Assembly (NCBI GenBank): GCA_030639985.1
Contig: DAOWKG010000065.1
Location: forward strand, 1 to 5,676
Length of the DNA: 5,676 bases
Direction: 5' to 3'
DNA from: Desulfuromonadaceae bacterium
GTDB taxonomy: Bacteria; Desulfobacterota; Desulfuromonadia; Desulfuromonadales; Geopsychrobacteraceae
Below are positions 1 to 5,196 of this stretch, piece after piece. Position 1 is the first letter of the stretch. Every line of letters starts with the position of its first letter. The notes under the pieces were generated by a model. The model had not been told where the DNA came from. It did no database searches and saw nothing but the letters and a program-made list of their open reading frames with translations. The translations under genes were made by a program, and so were the position numbers.

Positions 1-631
1 TAGCACACGGAACTTCAAGTAAATACAAGACCTTGGTATTCTCCAGCGGTTTTCTAAAAATCCAGCGGGCTACACCAGCATCAATATCAAAATGTGATAC
101 AGCTGGCTCCGACTCAACCAGTCGCCATCCAGATGGAAACGATTCTTTAAGAATCATCCCCTTCATGTTTTTTTCAACCGACAATTCAACCTGAACTAAA
201 ATTTTACTACCTGGAGCGGCATAAGTAGGCAGGGTTCTGTTAGCTCCTAATACCTGGATCGGTTGATTATTACGAGACATTATAATAAGGAGAAAAAACA
301 GCACGACAGTAGCCGCTAAAAGTAGCAGGACGATCCATTTTATTCGACTAGGTTTTTGTGGTAAAGAGCTCTCTTCAAGCTCTTCTGCATCGTTTTCTTG
401 TTTTAAAATTGACTCAAGTTCAACTTCCAGGGCGTCGGCAAGCTTTACGGCGTTATCACTCATAATAGTTGGATAACGATTATTCTCCCAACGTGAAACA
501 GTATCGGTGGTAACACCAACAACTTTTGACACATAGAGCTGAGTCAACCGTTTTTCTTCACGAATTCTGCGTATTTTTTCCCCATCGATAGCAACAGCTG
601 GGGGGGTAAACGATTCCATAATGGTATCCAT
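1..631 (-). CDS. Membrane-anchored XRE-type helix-turn-helix regulator, partial at left edge
   Basis: The reading frame is open from an ATG at 631 to the window edge (210 residues seen, C-terminus missing). Residues about 18-73 form a Cro/CI-type helix-turn-helix with the hallmark run VSKVVGVTTDTVSRWENNRYP. An acidic linker follows (EELEE, about 82-88). One strong transmembrane helix spans about residues 98-118, preceded by basic residues, so the N-terminus should be cytoplasmic. Residues about 135-210 are beta-rich (PGSKILVQVEL, SFPSGW, VARWIF) and should lie outside the membrane; I do not recognise that domain. The order HTH, membrane helix, external beta domain resembles RodZ, but the HTH is a plain XRE type, so RodZ identity is not claimed. 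The start is uncertain: ATG 631 and in-frame ATG 619 both lack a good Shine-Dalgarno. It is divergent from the cytochrome c3 gene, which it may regulate (inference). Confidence 0.85.
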   Translation of the reverse strand, partial: MDTIMESFTPPAVAIDGEKIRRIREEKRLTQLYVSKVVGVTTDTVSRWENNRYPTIMSDNAVKLADALEVELESILKQENDAEELEESSLPQKPSRIKWIVLLLLAATVVLFFLLIIMSRNNQPIQVLGANRTLPTYAAPGSKILVQVELSVEKNMKGMILKESFPSGWRLVESEPAVSHFDIDAGVARWIFRKPLENTKVLYLLEVPCA

Positions 632-652
632 ATATTCACAAAAATTTTGCAG

Positions 653-682
653 ATTTTAGCAGAGTCTTAATATTGCTGTAAA
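653..682 (-). promoter_or_regulatory. Sigma70 promoter of the membrane HTH regulator
   Basis: On the minus strand, a -35 TTTACA (682-677) and a -10 TAAAAT (658-653) are separated by 18 bases. Each matches five of six consensus positions, and a TG dinucleotide one base before the -10 makes it an extended -10 element. Transcription would begin near 646, leaving a leader of only about 15 nt before ATG 631. This fits the lack of a strong ribosome binding site. Confidence 0.55.
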
Positions 683-700
683 CAACGTAATAGCAGCAAT
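672..700. repeat. Inverted repeat over the regulator -35 box (possible operator)
   Basis: ATTGCTG at 672-678 is mirrored by CAGCAAT at 694-700 with a 15-base spacer. The left arm overlaps the -35 box of the minus-strand promoter, where an autoregulatory operator could sit. Binding by the adjacent HTH protein is inference only, and arms of seven bases can arise by chance. Confidence 0.35.
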
Positions 701-743
701 TAAATTACTATCGAGACATCACTTGATAAAAAACGATTAACTA

Positions 744-763
744 TTGAAATCATTGATTTTCAA
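744..763. repeat. Inverted repeat upstream of cytochrome c3 (possible operator)
   Basis: TTGAAATCA (744-752) is followed by one T and then TGATTTTCAA (754-763). The arms are reverse complements over nine bases apart from one extra T. It lies about 100 bases upstream of the cytochrome start, a reasonable place for an activator or repressor site. It does not match the FNR consensus closely, and the binding protein is unknown. No convincing promoter for the cytochrome was found nearby. Confidence 0.3.
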
Positions 764-854
764 CCCGACATCTGCAGATATTTCCACCGATGTCGAATGA
801 AATTGTAAGTTTAACATGAGATTATTGAACGCAAGAAACATTCACCCCTAAAAT

Positions 855-860
855 GGAGGA
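855..860 (+). promoter_or_regulatory. Ribosome binding site deciding the cytochrome start
   Basis: GGAGGA lies just ahead of ATG 865 with normal spacing. It overlaps the upstream in-frame ATG at 853, which therefore cannot use it. This site fixes the shorter, signal-peptide-bearing reading frame. Confidence 0.85.
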
Positions 861-864
861 AGAC

Positions 865-1203
865 ATGAAACAATTATTAGTTTTAACAGCTGCCACTATC
901 ATGATTTCATTTTGTGCGACAACAGCAATTGTGGTTGCGGCAGAACCAACTGCGCCATCACCACCGACAGAAGTGCAATACACCCCAAAAATTGGCAAGG
1001 TAACATTCAATCATAGCAGTCACCAACAAGTAACCGAATGTTCAACATGTCATCATACTGGCAACTATGCACAATGTAAAAGTTGTCATGGGATCGATGA
1101 AAAAGCTCCCAAATCTAAAGTCGCGTACCATAATCAATGCAAAGACTGCCACAAAGAGATGAAACAGGGGCCTACAGGTTGCAAAGAATGTCATGTAAAA
1201 TAA
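865..1203 (+). CDS. Periplasmic tetraheme cytochrome c3
   Basis: A 112-residue class III cytochrome, expected to shuttle electrons in the periplasm between membrane or extracellular respiratory partners. The signal peptide is residues 1-26 (basic MK start, hydrophobic core, VAA before EP), leaving about 86 mature residues. There are four CxxCH heme sites at 59-63, 71-75, 92-96 and 106-110. The protein has exactly eight histidines: four proximal ones plus H50, H53, H64 and H89. These match the distal ligands of cytochrome c3 (the HxxH pair, the second H of CHH, and an H before heme three), so all four hemes can be bis-histidine ligated. Unlike classical Desulfovibrio c3, no site is the longer CxxxxCH form. 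The start at 865 is chosen because GGAGG at 855-859 sits five bases ahead; an in-frame ATG at 853 overlaps that site. The gene stands alone. Confidence 0.93.
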   Translation: MKQLLVLTAATIMISFCATTAIVVAAEPTAPSPPTEVQYTPKIGKVTFNHSSHQQVTECSTCHHTGNYAQCKSCHGIDEKAPKSKVAYHNQCKDCHKEMKQGPTGCKECHVK

Positions 1204-1305
1204 TAATTAGTACAATTTATTTCGGTCAGAAGGTTCAAAACAGTTACAAAAATGATTTATTATTCAGCTCAGCATTAAAGATATAAAATTAATTTATTTT
1301 TTTAA

Positions 1306-1333
1306 TTGACATTAATGTTTTGTGCGCTATAAT
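1306..1333 (+). promoter_or_regulatory. Perfect consensus sigma70 promoter
   Basis: TTGACA (1306-1311) and TATAAT (1328-1333) are both exact consensus hexamers, 16 bases apart. Transcription should start at about 1340 on the plus strand. No protein-coding gene lies downstream on this strand: the next gene is convergent and begins its stop at 1424. The promoter therefore points at the short stretch that ends in the 1375-1410 terminator. Confidence 0.75.
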
Positions 1334-1339
1334 ATTTAC

Positions 1340-1410
1340 AACAGTTAATCAAAACTCTCTCTAGCAAGACTTCTGCCCCGTGTTCACCCTCCTGACACGG
1401 GGCTATTTTT
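1340..1410 (+). ncRNA. Candidate intergenic small RNA of about 70 nt
   Basis: The inferred transcript runs from about 1340, six to seven bases past a consensus -10, to the U-run of an intrinsic terminator. It contains no ATG and no Shine-Dalgarno-led ORF. The 5' half (1340-1374) is A/U-rich and looks unstructured, with a CUCUCUCU-like run near 1355-1362. The 3' half is the terminator hairpin, whose 11-base loop is TCACCCTCCTG. Known sRNAs often combine a single-stranded seed with a strong terminator, but this identification is inference from promoter and terminator spacing. The alternative is that the terminator simply ends the cytochrome transcript and the promoter is fortuitous. Confidence 0.5.
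1375..1410 (+). terminator. Strong intrinsic terminator
   Basis: GCCCCGTGT (1375-1383) pairs perfectly with ACACGGGGC (1395-1403) around an 11-base loop, followed by TATTTTT (1404-1410). The T-run is only on the plus side; the minus-strand flank after the stem is AGAAGTC. It therefore ends plus-strand transcription (the candidate sRNA and any cytochrome read-through) rather than the convergent pyrophosphatase transcript. Confidence 0.85.
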
Positions 1411-1423
1411 GTCATTAATTCGA

Positions 1424-3079
1424 TCACACCTCTTTAAACACCTTTAACAGATGTGGCACTAATTGTTTTTTCCGCGAAAGAACCCCTTTCAAACGGTAGA
1501 GGTTATCGGCTTCTTGTGGATAACCAATAATATACGGCAACTCACTTGCGCCTGCCGTCAACAATAAACTGTTCCCCATAACAATATCGGTCACCAGCAA
1601 TGCCGCTAATTCATAGCCCTTTTCAGCTTTAATTTTTTTCAATTCTGCCAGTAACTCATCTTGTCGGACATGAAATGTATGAAAATTTACCACCTCTACT
1701 TGTCCCAGGCCCAATAAATGATCACCAACTCCATATTCTTTAAAATCGGTACAAATAAGTTTACCTGCTGCCATACCACTTGCCATCGGACTGCCTGCCG
1801 CAAACAATTGAGAACCAAACAGTTGATGATCAAGGCCTGAATGTTCTTCCAACCATGGAATAAGATTTTTATCAACTATTGTTGTCGTCGGCGATTTCAT
1901 AATCACCGTATCAGAAAGAAGTCCCGCCAGCATCAGTCCGGCAATTTTTCTATCCGGTACTATCCCCGCCTGTTGATAAAGGGTAGCTACCAGTGAGCAG
2001 GTACTACCAAGGGGCTGATTTATAAATCGGATCGGTAAATCGGTATGGAAATTTGCCAATCGATGGTGATCAATCACCTCAATTATTTTAACCTTATCTG
2101 CTCCTGGAACTGCTTGGGACAACTCATTGTGATCTACCAAAATCAGTCCGAGCGGGGATTTTTTTATCAAATGGCTCTTGGTAGCCAAGCCGGTAACTTT
2201 GCCGCTAGAAGAATTGACTATAGCCCCTGCTTGTTTTCCATGCGTCAATTTTAGCCGCAGGTCTTCAAGTAAATCACTAGGCTTGACCACCATAAAGTCT
2301 GCATCAGCCAACAAGCCAACGGGAGTTGACATTCGTGTCAACCATACACAATTTGCCGTATCATAATTACTAACCAGGATAGAGACACCTTTTTTTTGTG
2401 CCGCAGCAAGGAGCACGCTATCAACCGGGGAATTACCGGAAATAATCAACAACCGCACCCCAGCAGCAATCGCTAGTTGCTGAATACCCAAGCGATCGCC
2501 AGTGATTAAAATAGTTTTTGCTGGTATAATTTCATTAACCCAACGGCGAAAACTTGCCTCACAGCGGGCGCCGACATGGAGGTCAAATTCTTCTATAGCG
2601 TCAGGATTAGTCAAGGAATGCGCTTTGGCACCAAGACATTTTAGAATTGAGCGGATTGAAGCTCTAATGCGCCGCAGTTTCTCTGGTTCTGCTGGCACCA
2701 AAAAATGTTCCGTAGCTTTTTTTAACAGCAGCAACCCGCTAGCACGATCTTCATCATCAACCACCGGCAACATTCGAATATGATGCCGATGAAAAAGCTC
2801 AATCGCCTTTGATAATGGTTCCAGGTGGTGAATAGAGATTACTGCTTCGGTAACCACATCTTTAATTCTCGGGTAGACATCAGCTACCAACTCAGGAACA
2901 GCGACACCGACATGATCGAGGATATACTGGGTCTGTTGGTTAATTGTTCCTGCCCGGGCAGCTCTTACCCCAGCCAATCCCTGCTGCTTGCGTAATTCAG
3001 CATAGGCAATAGCACTGCAAATAGAATCAGAATCGGGATTTCGATGGCCGATAACAATTACCTGATTTGCTTCTGGCAC
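1424..3079 (-). CDS. ppaC: CBS-domain manganese-dependent inorganic pyrophosphatase (family II)
   Basis: This cytoplasmic DHH-superfamily enzyme hydrolyses pyrophosphate to two phosphates, pulling biosynthetic reactions forward. The 551 residues hold the catalytic motifs GHRNPDSDS (11-19; H12, D16, D18), VDHNE (315-319), DHH (337-339) and LLSDT (387-391, D390). The C-terminal DHHA2 substrate-binding domain carries SRKKQ at 535-539. Between the first two catalytic motifs lies a regulatory insert: CBS one (about 72-130), a DRTGG domain (about 175-245, core ITGDRLGIQ) and CBS two (about 250-310). In characterised CBS-pyrophosphatases the CBS pair binds adenine nucleotides, AMP/ADP inhibiting and ATP or diadenosine polyphosphates activating; that should apply here by homology. 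Plain family II enzymes are about 310 residues, so the extra length equals this insert. The start is GTG at 3079, with AGGAGG (3091-3086) six bases upstream. It is divergent from the ArsR gene and has no clear terminator of its own. Confidence 0.95.
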   Translation of the reverse strand: MPEANQVIVIGHRNPDSDSICSAIAYAELRKQQGLAGVRAARAGTINQQTQYILDHVGVAVPELVADVYPRIKDVVTEAVISIHHLEPLSKAIELFHRHHIRMLPVVDDEDRASGLLLLKKATEHFLVPAEPEKLRRIRASIRSILKCLGAKAHSLTNPDAIEEFDLHVGARCEASFRRWVNEIIPAKTILITGDRLGIQQLAIAAGVRLLIISGNSPVDSVLLAAAQKKGVSILVSNYDTANCVWLTRMSTPVGLLADADFMVVKPSDLLEDLRLKLTHGKQAGAIVNSSSGKVTGLATKSHLIKKSPLGLILVDHNELSQAVPGADKVKIIEVIDHHRLANFHTDLPIRFINQPLGSTCSLVATLYQQAGIVPDRKIAGLMLAGLLSDTVIMKSPTTTIVDKNLIPWLEEHSGLDHQLFGSQLFAAGSPMASGMAAGKLICTDFKEYGVGDHLLGLGQVEVVNFHTFHVRQDELLAELKKIKAEKGYELAALLVTDIVMGNSLLLTAGASELPYIIGYPQEADNLYRLKGVLSRKKQLVPHLLKVFKEV

Positions 3080-3085
3080 AATAAA

Positions 3086-3091
3086 CCTCCT
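3086..3091 (-). promoter_or_regulatory. Ribosome binding site for the GTG start of the pyrophosphatase
   Basis: A full AGGAGG on the minus strand sits six bases before GTG 3079. Its quality and spacing support the non-ATG start, which places the conserved GHxxPDxDS motif at the usual distance from the N-terminus. Confidence 0.85.
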
Positions 3092-3149
3092 AAGAGATAT
3101 GACAACTTAAAGACATCACCGAAAAACCACAAATAGACATTAAAACATA

Positions 3150-3179
3150 TTGACGTAAAACACCTACGCAATGTATATC
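3150..3179 (+). promoter_or_regulatory. Probable promoter of the ArsR-family gene
   Basis: TTGACG (3150-3155) matches five of six -35 positions. It is 18 bases from TATATC (3174-3179), four of six at -10. Transcription would start near 3186. The -10 lies in a run of alternating TA steps, so its exact register is uncertain. Confidence 0.45.
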
Positions 3180-3185
3180 TATATA

Positions 3186-3199
3186 TAACTAATCAGTTA
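3186..3199. repeat. Short inverted repeat between promoter and ArsR start (possible operator)
   Basis: TAACT (3186-3190) and AGTTA (3195-3199) flank AATC; 12 of 14 positions are symmetric. It lies at the predicted start of transcription and runs into the ribosome binding site AAGGAG (3199-3204). ArsR-family repressors commonly bind imperfect dyads overlapping their own promoter, so autoregulation here is plausible but unproven. Confidence 0.35.
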
Positions 3200-3210
3200 A
3201 GGAGCCTACG

Positions 3211-3528
3211 ATGTCCACAGTTACTAAAAAACCACCATTTGATACTTCTCAAGACTTCGATCGTGAATCTGAGATTCTAAAAGTTCTTGGACATCCCATC
3301 CGCTTAAAAATAGTTGCCGGGTTAATGTCACAATCATGCAATGTTAAAAAAATCTGGGAATGCCTGTCACTTCCACAAGCAACAGTTTCTCAACACCTTG
3401 CGCTGCTGAAAAATAAAAACATTATTACCGGATCTCGTGAAGGGGTTGAAGTTTACTATAAAGTCACATCACCTGAAGCTACCAAAATTGTCTGTGCGAT
3501 TTTTGGTGATACAATCACCTGCAAATAG
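3211..3528 (+). CDS. ArsR/SmtB-family transcriptional repressor
   Basis: A 105-residue winged-helix repressor of the ArsR family, acting as a DNA-bound dimer that releases on sensing a ligand. The fold is visible in order: helix with EILKVLGHPIRLKIVAGLM (21-39), recognition region LPQATVSQHLALLKNKNII (54-72), and the beta wing GSREGVEVYYKV (74-85). Four cysteines are present: C43 and C51 near the helix that carries metal ligands in ArsR and SmtB, C95 in the last helix, and C104 next to the C-terminus. The classical CVC motif of arsenite sensors is absent (CNV instead), so arsenic sensing is not implied. Thiol, persulfide or another metal input is possible (inference). ATG 3211 has AAGGAG six bases ahead. 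It is divergent from the pyrophosphatase and ends at its own terminator. Confidence 0.92.
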   Translation: MSTVTKKPPFDTSQDFDRESEILKVLGHPIRLKIVAGLMSQSCNVKKIWECLSLPQATVSQHLALLKNKNIITGSREGVEVYYKVTSPEATKIVCAIFGDTITCK

Positions 3529-3553
3529 ACCTATTTCACCAAACAGATAGCAC

Positions 3554-3589
3554 AAAAAACGGTCGTCTTAAGCGGACGACCGTTTTTTT
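3554..3589. terminator. Bidirectional intrinsic terminator between convergent genes
   Basis: ACGGTCGTC (3559-3567) pairs with GACGACCGT (3575-3583) around TTAAGCG. The stem is flanked by a run of A on the left (3554-3559) and T on the right (3583-3589). It can therefore stop transcription in both directions, serving the ArsR gene on the plus strand and the tautomerase gene on the minus strand. Confidence 0.92.
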
Positions 3590-3613
3590 ATTACGAATGA
3601 TTTTTTAAAGAAA

Positions 3614-3811
3614 CTATTTACCGGAGTTAATCGTTTCTACCGTTTTTCCACGGATTCCCCAATTCTCTGGAGAAACTTCTTCAATAATCACATGAGTTGC
3701 TTCGGGGTTTTTACCCAAAACCTCTTTCATAACATTGGTAATTCGATCCATAAGTTCTTCTTTTTTTTCGATACTGATTCCTTCAAGGGCACGCACAGTA
3801 ACTACTGGCAT
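3614..3811 (-). CDS. 4-oxalocrotonate tautomerase-like protein (tautomerase superfamily)
   Basis: A 65-residue protein, the usual size of 4-oxalocrotonate tautomerase subunits, which form small oligomers with an N-terminal proline as catalytic base. After removal of Met the sequence starts PVVTVRALEG, giving Pro-1, and later has the family-like VIIEEVSPENWGI. The start is ATG 3811: AAAGGAG (3826-3820) is eight bases ahead and this start exposes Pro-1, whereas an in-frame TTG at 3817 is too close to that site and would bury the proline. Counting from Pro-1, the arginines used by the classical enzyme at 11 and 39 are Ile and His here, and Phe-50 is Trp. Activity on 4-oxalocrotonate itself is therefore doubtful; a different keto-enol substrate is more likely. 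No aromatic-degradation genes are nearby. It is a single gene ending at the shared bidirectional terminator. Confidence 0.9.
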   Translation of the reverse strand: MPVVTVRALEGISIEKKEELMDRITNVMKEVLGKNPEATHVIIEEVSPENWGIRGKTVETINSGK

Positions 3812-3819
3812 CTTCAATT

Positions 3820-3826
3820 CTCCTTT
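3820..3826 (-). promoter_or_regulatory. Ribosome binding site deciding the tautomerase start
   Basis: AAAGGAG on the minus strand is eight bases from ATG 3811 but only two from the in-frame TTG at 3817. This selects the ATG and so the catalytically required N-terminal proline. Confidence 0.85.
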
Positions 3827-3971
3827 CAGATATACAATTGCTTTACAGTAAGCCCCACTATAACTCGAGAATCAAAAAAGCCATAGCCAATTTGTTACTA
3901 TTTTTCGTCACTTAATCAATGACTAGCAATGATGAATCAAATTGGTCATAATGGAGAGAGAATATTCCAAC

Positions 3972-3976
3972 AGGAG
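3972..3976 (+). promoter_or_regulatory. Ribosome binding site deciding the DUF3014 start
   Basis: AGGAG is six bases ahead of ATG 3983, which puts the hydrophobic anchor directly at the N-terminus. The longer frame from 3929 lacks such a site. Confidence 0.8.
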
Positions 3977-3982
3977 AGATTA

Positions 3983-4825
3983 ATGAATCGAACCAGTCTA
4001 ATTATCTTCATCCTCTTTAGCTTGTTTGTTGCCTTCGGGATCGCCACTTTTTATCAAACTAAACCAATTAAAGAAGCAACCATTGCCAACATAAAACCGC
4101 TACCACCACCAAAACCGCACAAAAATCGTATCGTTCACTATCGGGTGCCAAAATCAGAACCGCCAGCATCCACACCGGATCCCGGCAAAACGGCTGCCAC
4201 TGCTGTCGCCTCGCCAGCAACTAAAACGCTACCAATAGTGTTTAAAAGTGGCCAGAGCATCCAGGAAACCATCAAAAACCTACTTAATGGCAAAGCTGCA
4301 TACAAGTTATTCCAGTTGGATAACTTCATTCAAAAACTTGTTGTTACTATTGATAATTTACCGGAAAAACTCTTACCAACTGCCCACCTGCCGATAACGG
4401 CACCGGCTGGTAAATTCCTGGTCGCCGGAACTGCCGAAGCACCACAAGGAAGTAGTGAAAATTACAAACGTTACAACAGTTATATGAACCTTATCGAAAC
4501 CATTGAGCCAGATATAGCAATTAAAATTTATACCTATTATTACCCTCTATTCCAATCCTCCTTCGAACAACTGGGCTATAAAAATGCATATTTCAATGAC
4601 CGGCTGGTGTCTGTCATTGATCACCTTATAGTAACACCAAACCCACCCGATCCGATTCAATTCAAGCAGCCGTTGTTACTTTATACCTATGCAGATCTAA
4701 ACTTGGAAAAATTATCTTCTGGACAAAAGATTTTATTAAGAATGGGACAGGAGCAAAGGCTAAGAGCGATTGCTATTTTAGTTAAATATCGTCAAAAATT
4801 GACAAACTTAAGACCGTTACAATAA
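3983..4825 (+). CDS. Membrane-anchored DUF3014 protein, function unknown
   Basis: A 280-residue protein with a single N-terminal membrane helix (about residues 5-24, few charges), then a proline/alanine-rich linker (about 38-82, with PLPPPKP), then a globular domain (about 90-276) expected in the periplasm. The domain matches the DUF3014 pattern as I remember it: VVTIDNLPEKLLPTAHLP (120-137), a YKRYNSY segment (161-167), YPLFQSSFEQLGY (187-199), VIDHLIVTPNPP (211-222), YTYADLNLEKLSSGQK (234-249) and LLRMG (251-255). No catalytic motif stands out and no function is established for the family to my knowledge. The start at 3983 has AGGAG (3972-3976) six bases upstream; an in-frame ATG at 3929 would place 18 polar residues before the helix and has no comparable site. 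It is flanked by opposing genes, so it is probably transcribed alone. Confidence 0.87.
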   Translation: MNRTSLIIFILFSLFVAFGIATFYQTKPIKEATIANIKPLPPPKPHKNRIVHYRVPKSEPPASTPDPGKTAATAVASPATKTLPIVFKSGQSIQETIKNLLNGKAAYKLFQLDNFIQKLVVTIDNLPEKLLPTAHLPITAPAGKFLVAGTAEAPQGSSENYKRYNSYMNLIETIEPDIAIKIYTYYYPLFQSSFEQLGYKNAYFNDRLVSVIDHLIVTPNPPDPIQFKQPLLLYTYADLNLEKLSSGQKILLRMGQEQRLRAIAILVKYRQKLTNLRPLQ

Positions 4826-4828
4826 CAA

Positions 4829-4856
4829 AAGGCTCAACTGTAAACAGTCAAGCCTT
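4829..4856 (-). terminator. Hairpin terminator for the downstream minus-strand gene
   Basis: AAGGCT (4829-4834) pairs with AGCCTT (4851-4856). Inside it, ACTG (4837-4840) pairs with CAGT (4845-4848), with a small two-by-two mismatch between the two helices. Read on the minus strand the hairpin is followed by TTTTGTTATTG; on the plus strand it is followed by AGCAAAAC. The U-rich side therefore matches termination of the 63-aa protein gene. It may still help to end or protect the DUF3014 message, whose stop is four bases away. Confidence 0.6.
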
Positions 4857-4883
4857 AGCAAAACACTAAAACCGTGCATTAAC

Positions 4884-5075
4884 CTAACTGCCTAAACGCC
4901 TCTCCGGTCCCCGGTATGAAGAATCAGATAAATTCCGCACCGGATCAATTTCTGGATATACCCAACCATCAGAACGCTGAAATTTAATTATGCCATCATG
5001 ATTAATCAATTTCTGCAACTTTAAGGGGCTAACCATATCCATCATGCCATCCTGATAAACAATAGAAATTTCCAT
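4884..5075 (-). CDS. Small conserved-looking protein with C-terminal GPERR motif, function unknown
   Basis: A 63-residue, probably cytoplasmic protein with no signal peptide or membrane helix. Residues 1-40 read like a compact beta/alpha unit (MEISIVYQDG, VSPLKLQKLI, IIKFQRSDGWVYP). The tail, residues 42-60, is hydrophilic and ends in YRGPERR. The Y-x-G-P-E-R-R string is a recurrent motif that I associate with small delta-proteobacterial proteins and with PilZ-linked proteins; its role here is not known and I assign no function. Start ATG 5075 is preceded by AAAGGAGG (5092-5085) at nine bases; an in-frame TTG at 5084 abuts the site and is rejected. An insertion sequence begins about 100 bases upstream, which could have altered its promoter. 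Confidence 0.8.
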   Translation of the reverse strand: MEISIVYQDGMMDMVSPLKLQKLINHDGIIKFQRSDGWVYPEIDPVRNLSDSSYRGPERRLGS

Positions 5076-5084
5076 GGTCTTCAA

Positions 5085-5092
5085 CCTCCTTT
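5085..5092 (-). promoter_or_regulatory. Strong ribosome binding site of the 63-aa gene
   Basis: AAAGGAGG on the minus strand is nine bases from ATG 5075 and directly touches an in-frame TTG at 5084. It favours the ATG start and supports this small frame as a real translated gene. Confidence 0.8.
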
Positions 5093-5196
5093 CAATCGAT
5101 GATATTACATACTACACTATCAAAGGATCACGGTACAATAAAAACCATACAATTCTAGCTAGTTGCTTTTTTAGGTTCTGTTCCATTTTGTGTGGG

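Noticed and set aside
723..751. TTGATA as a -35 for the cytochrome
   Set aside because: No acceptable -10 hexamer lies 16-18 bases downstream.
853..864. Upstream in-frame ATG for the cytochrome
   Set aside because: It overlaps the GGAGG that serves ATG 865 and has no site of its own; the later start gives a normal signal peptide.
822..1010. Minus-strand 62-aa frame across the cytochrome 5' region
   Set aside because: Shadow of the cytochrome gene, with no ribosome binding site and no recognisable protein features.
2045..2783. Three plus-strand frames inside the pyrophosphatase gene
   Set aside because: The opposite strand encodes an unbroken, fully motif-bearing enzyme; these frames show no domain or credible start.
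3692..3886. Plus-strand frame opposite the tautomerase
   Set aside because: Phenylalanine-rich shadow translation without a ribosome binding site.
4138..4329. Minus-strand frame inside the DUF3014 gene
   Set aside because: Shadow of the alanine/proline-rich linker, no supporting signals.
5155..5162. CTAGCTAG palindrome
   Set aside because: Eight-base palindrome with no extension; expected by chance in AT-rich DNA.
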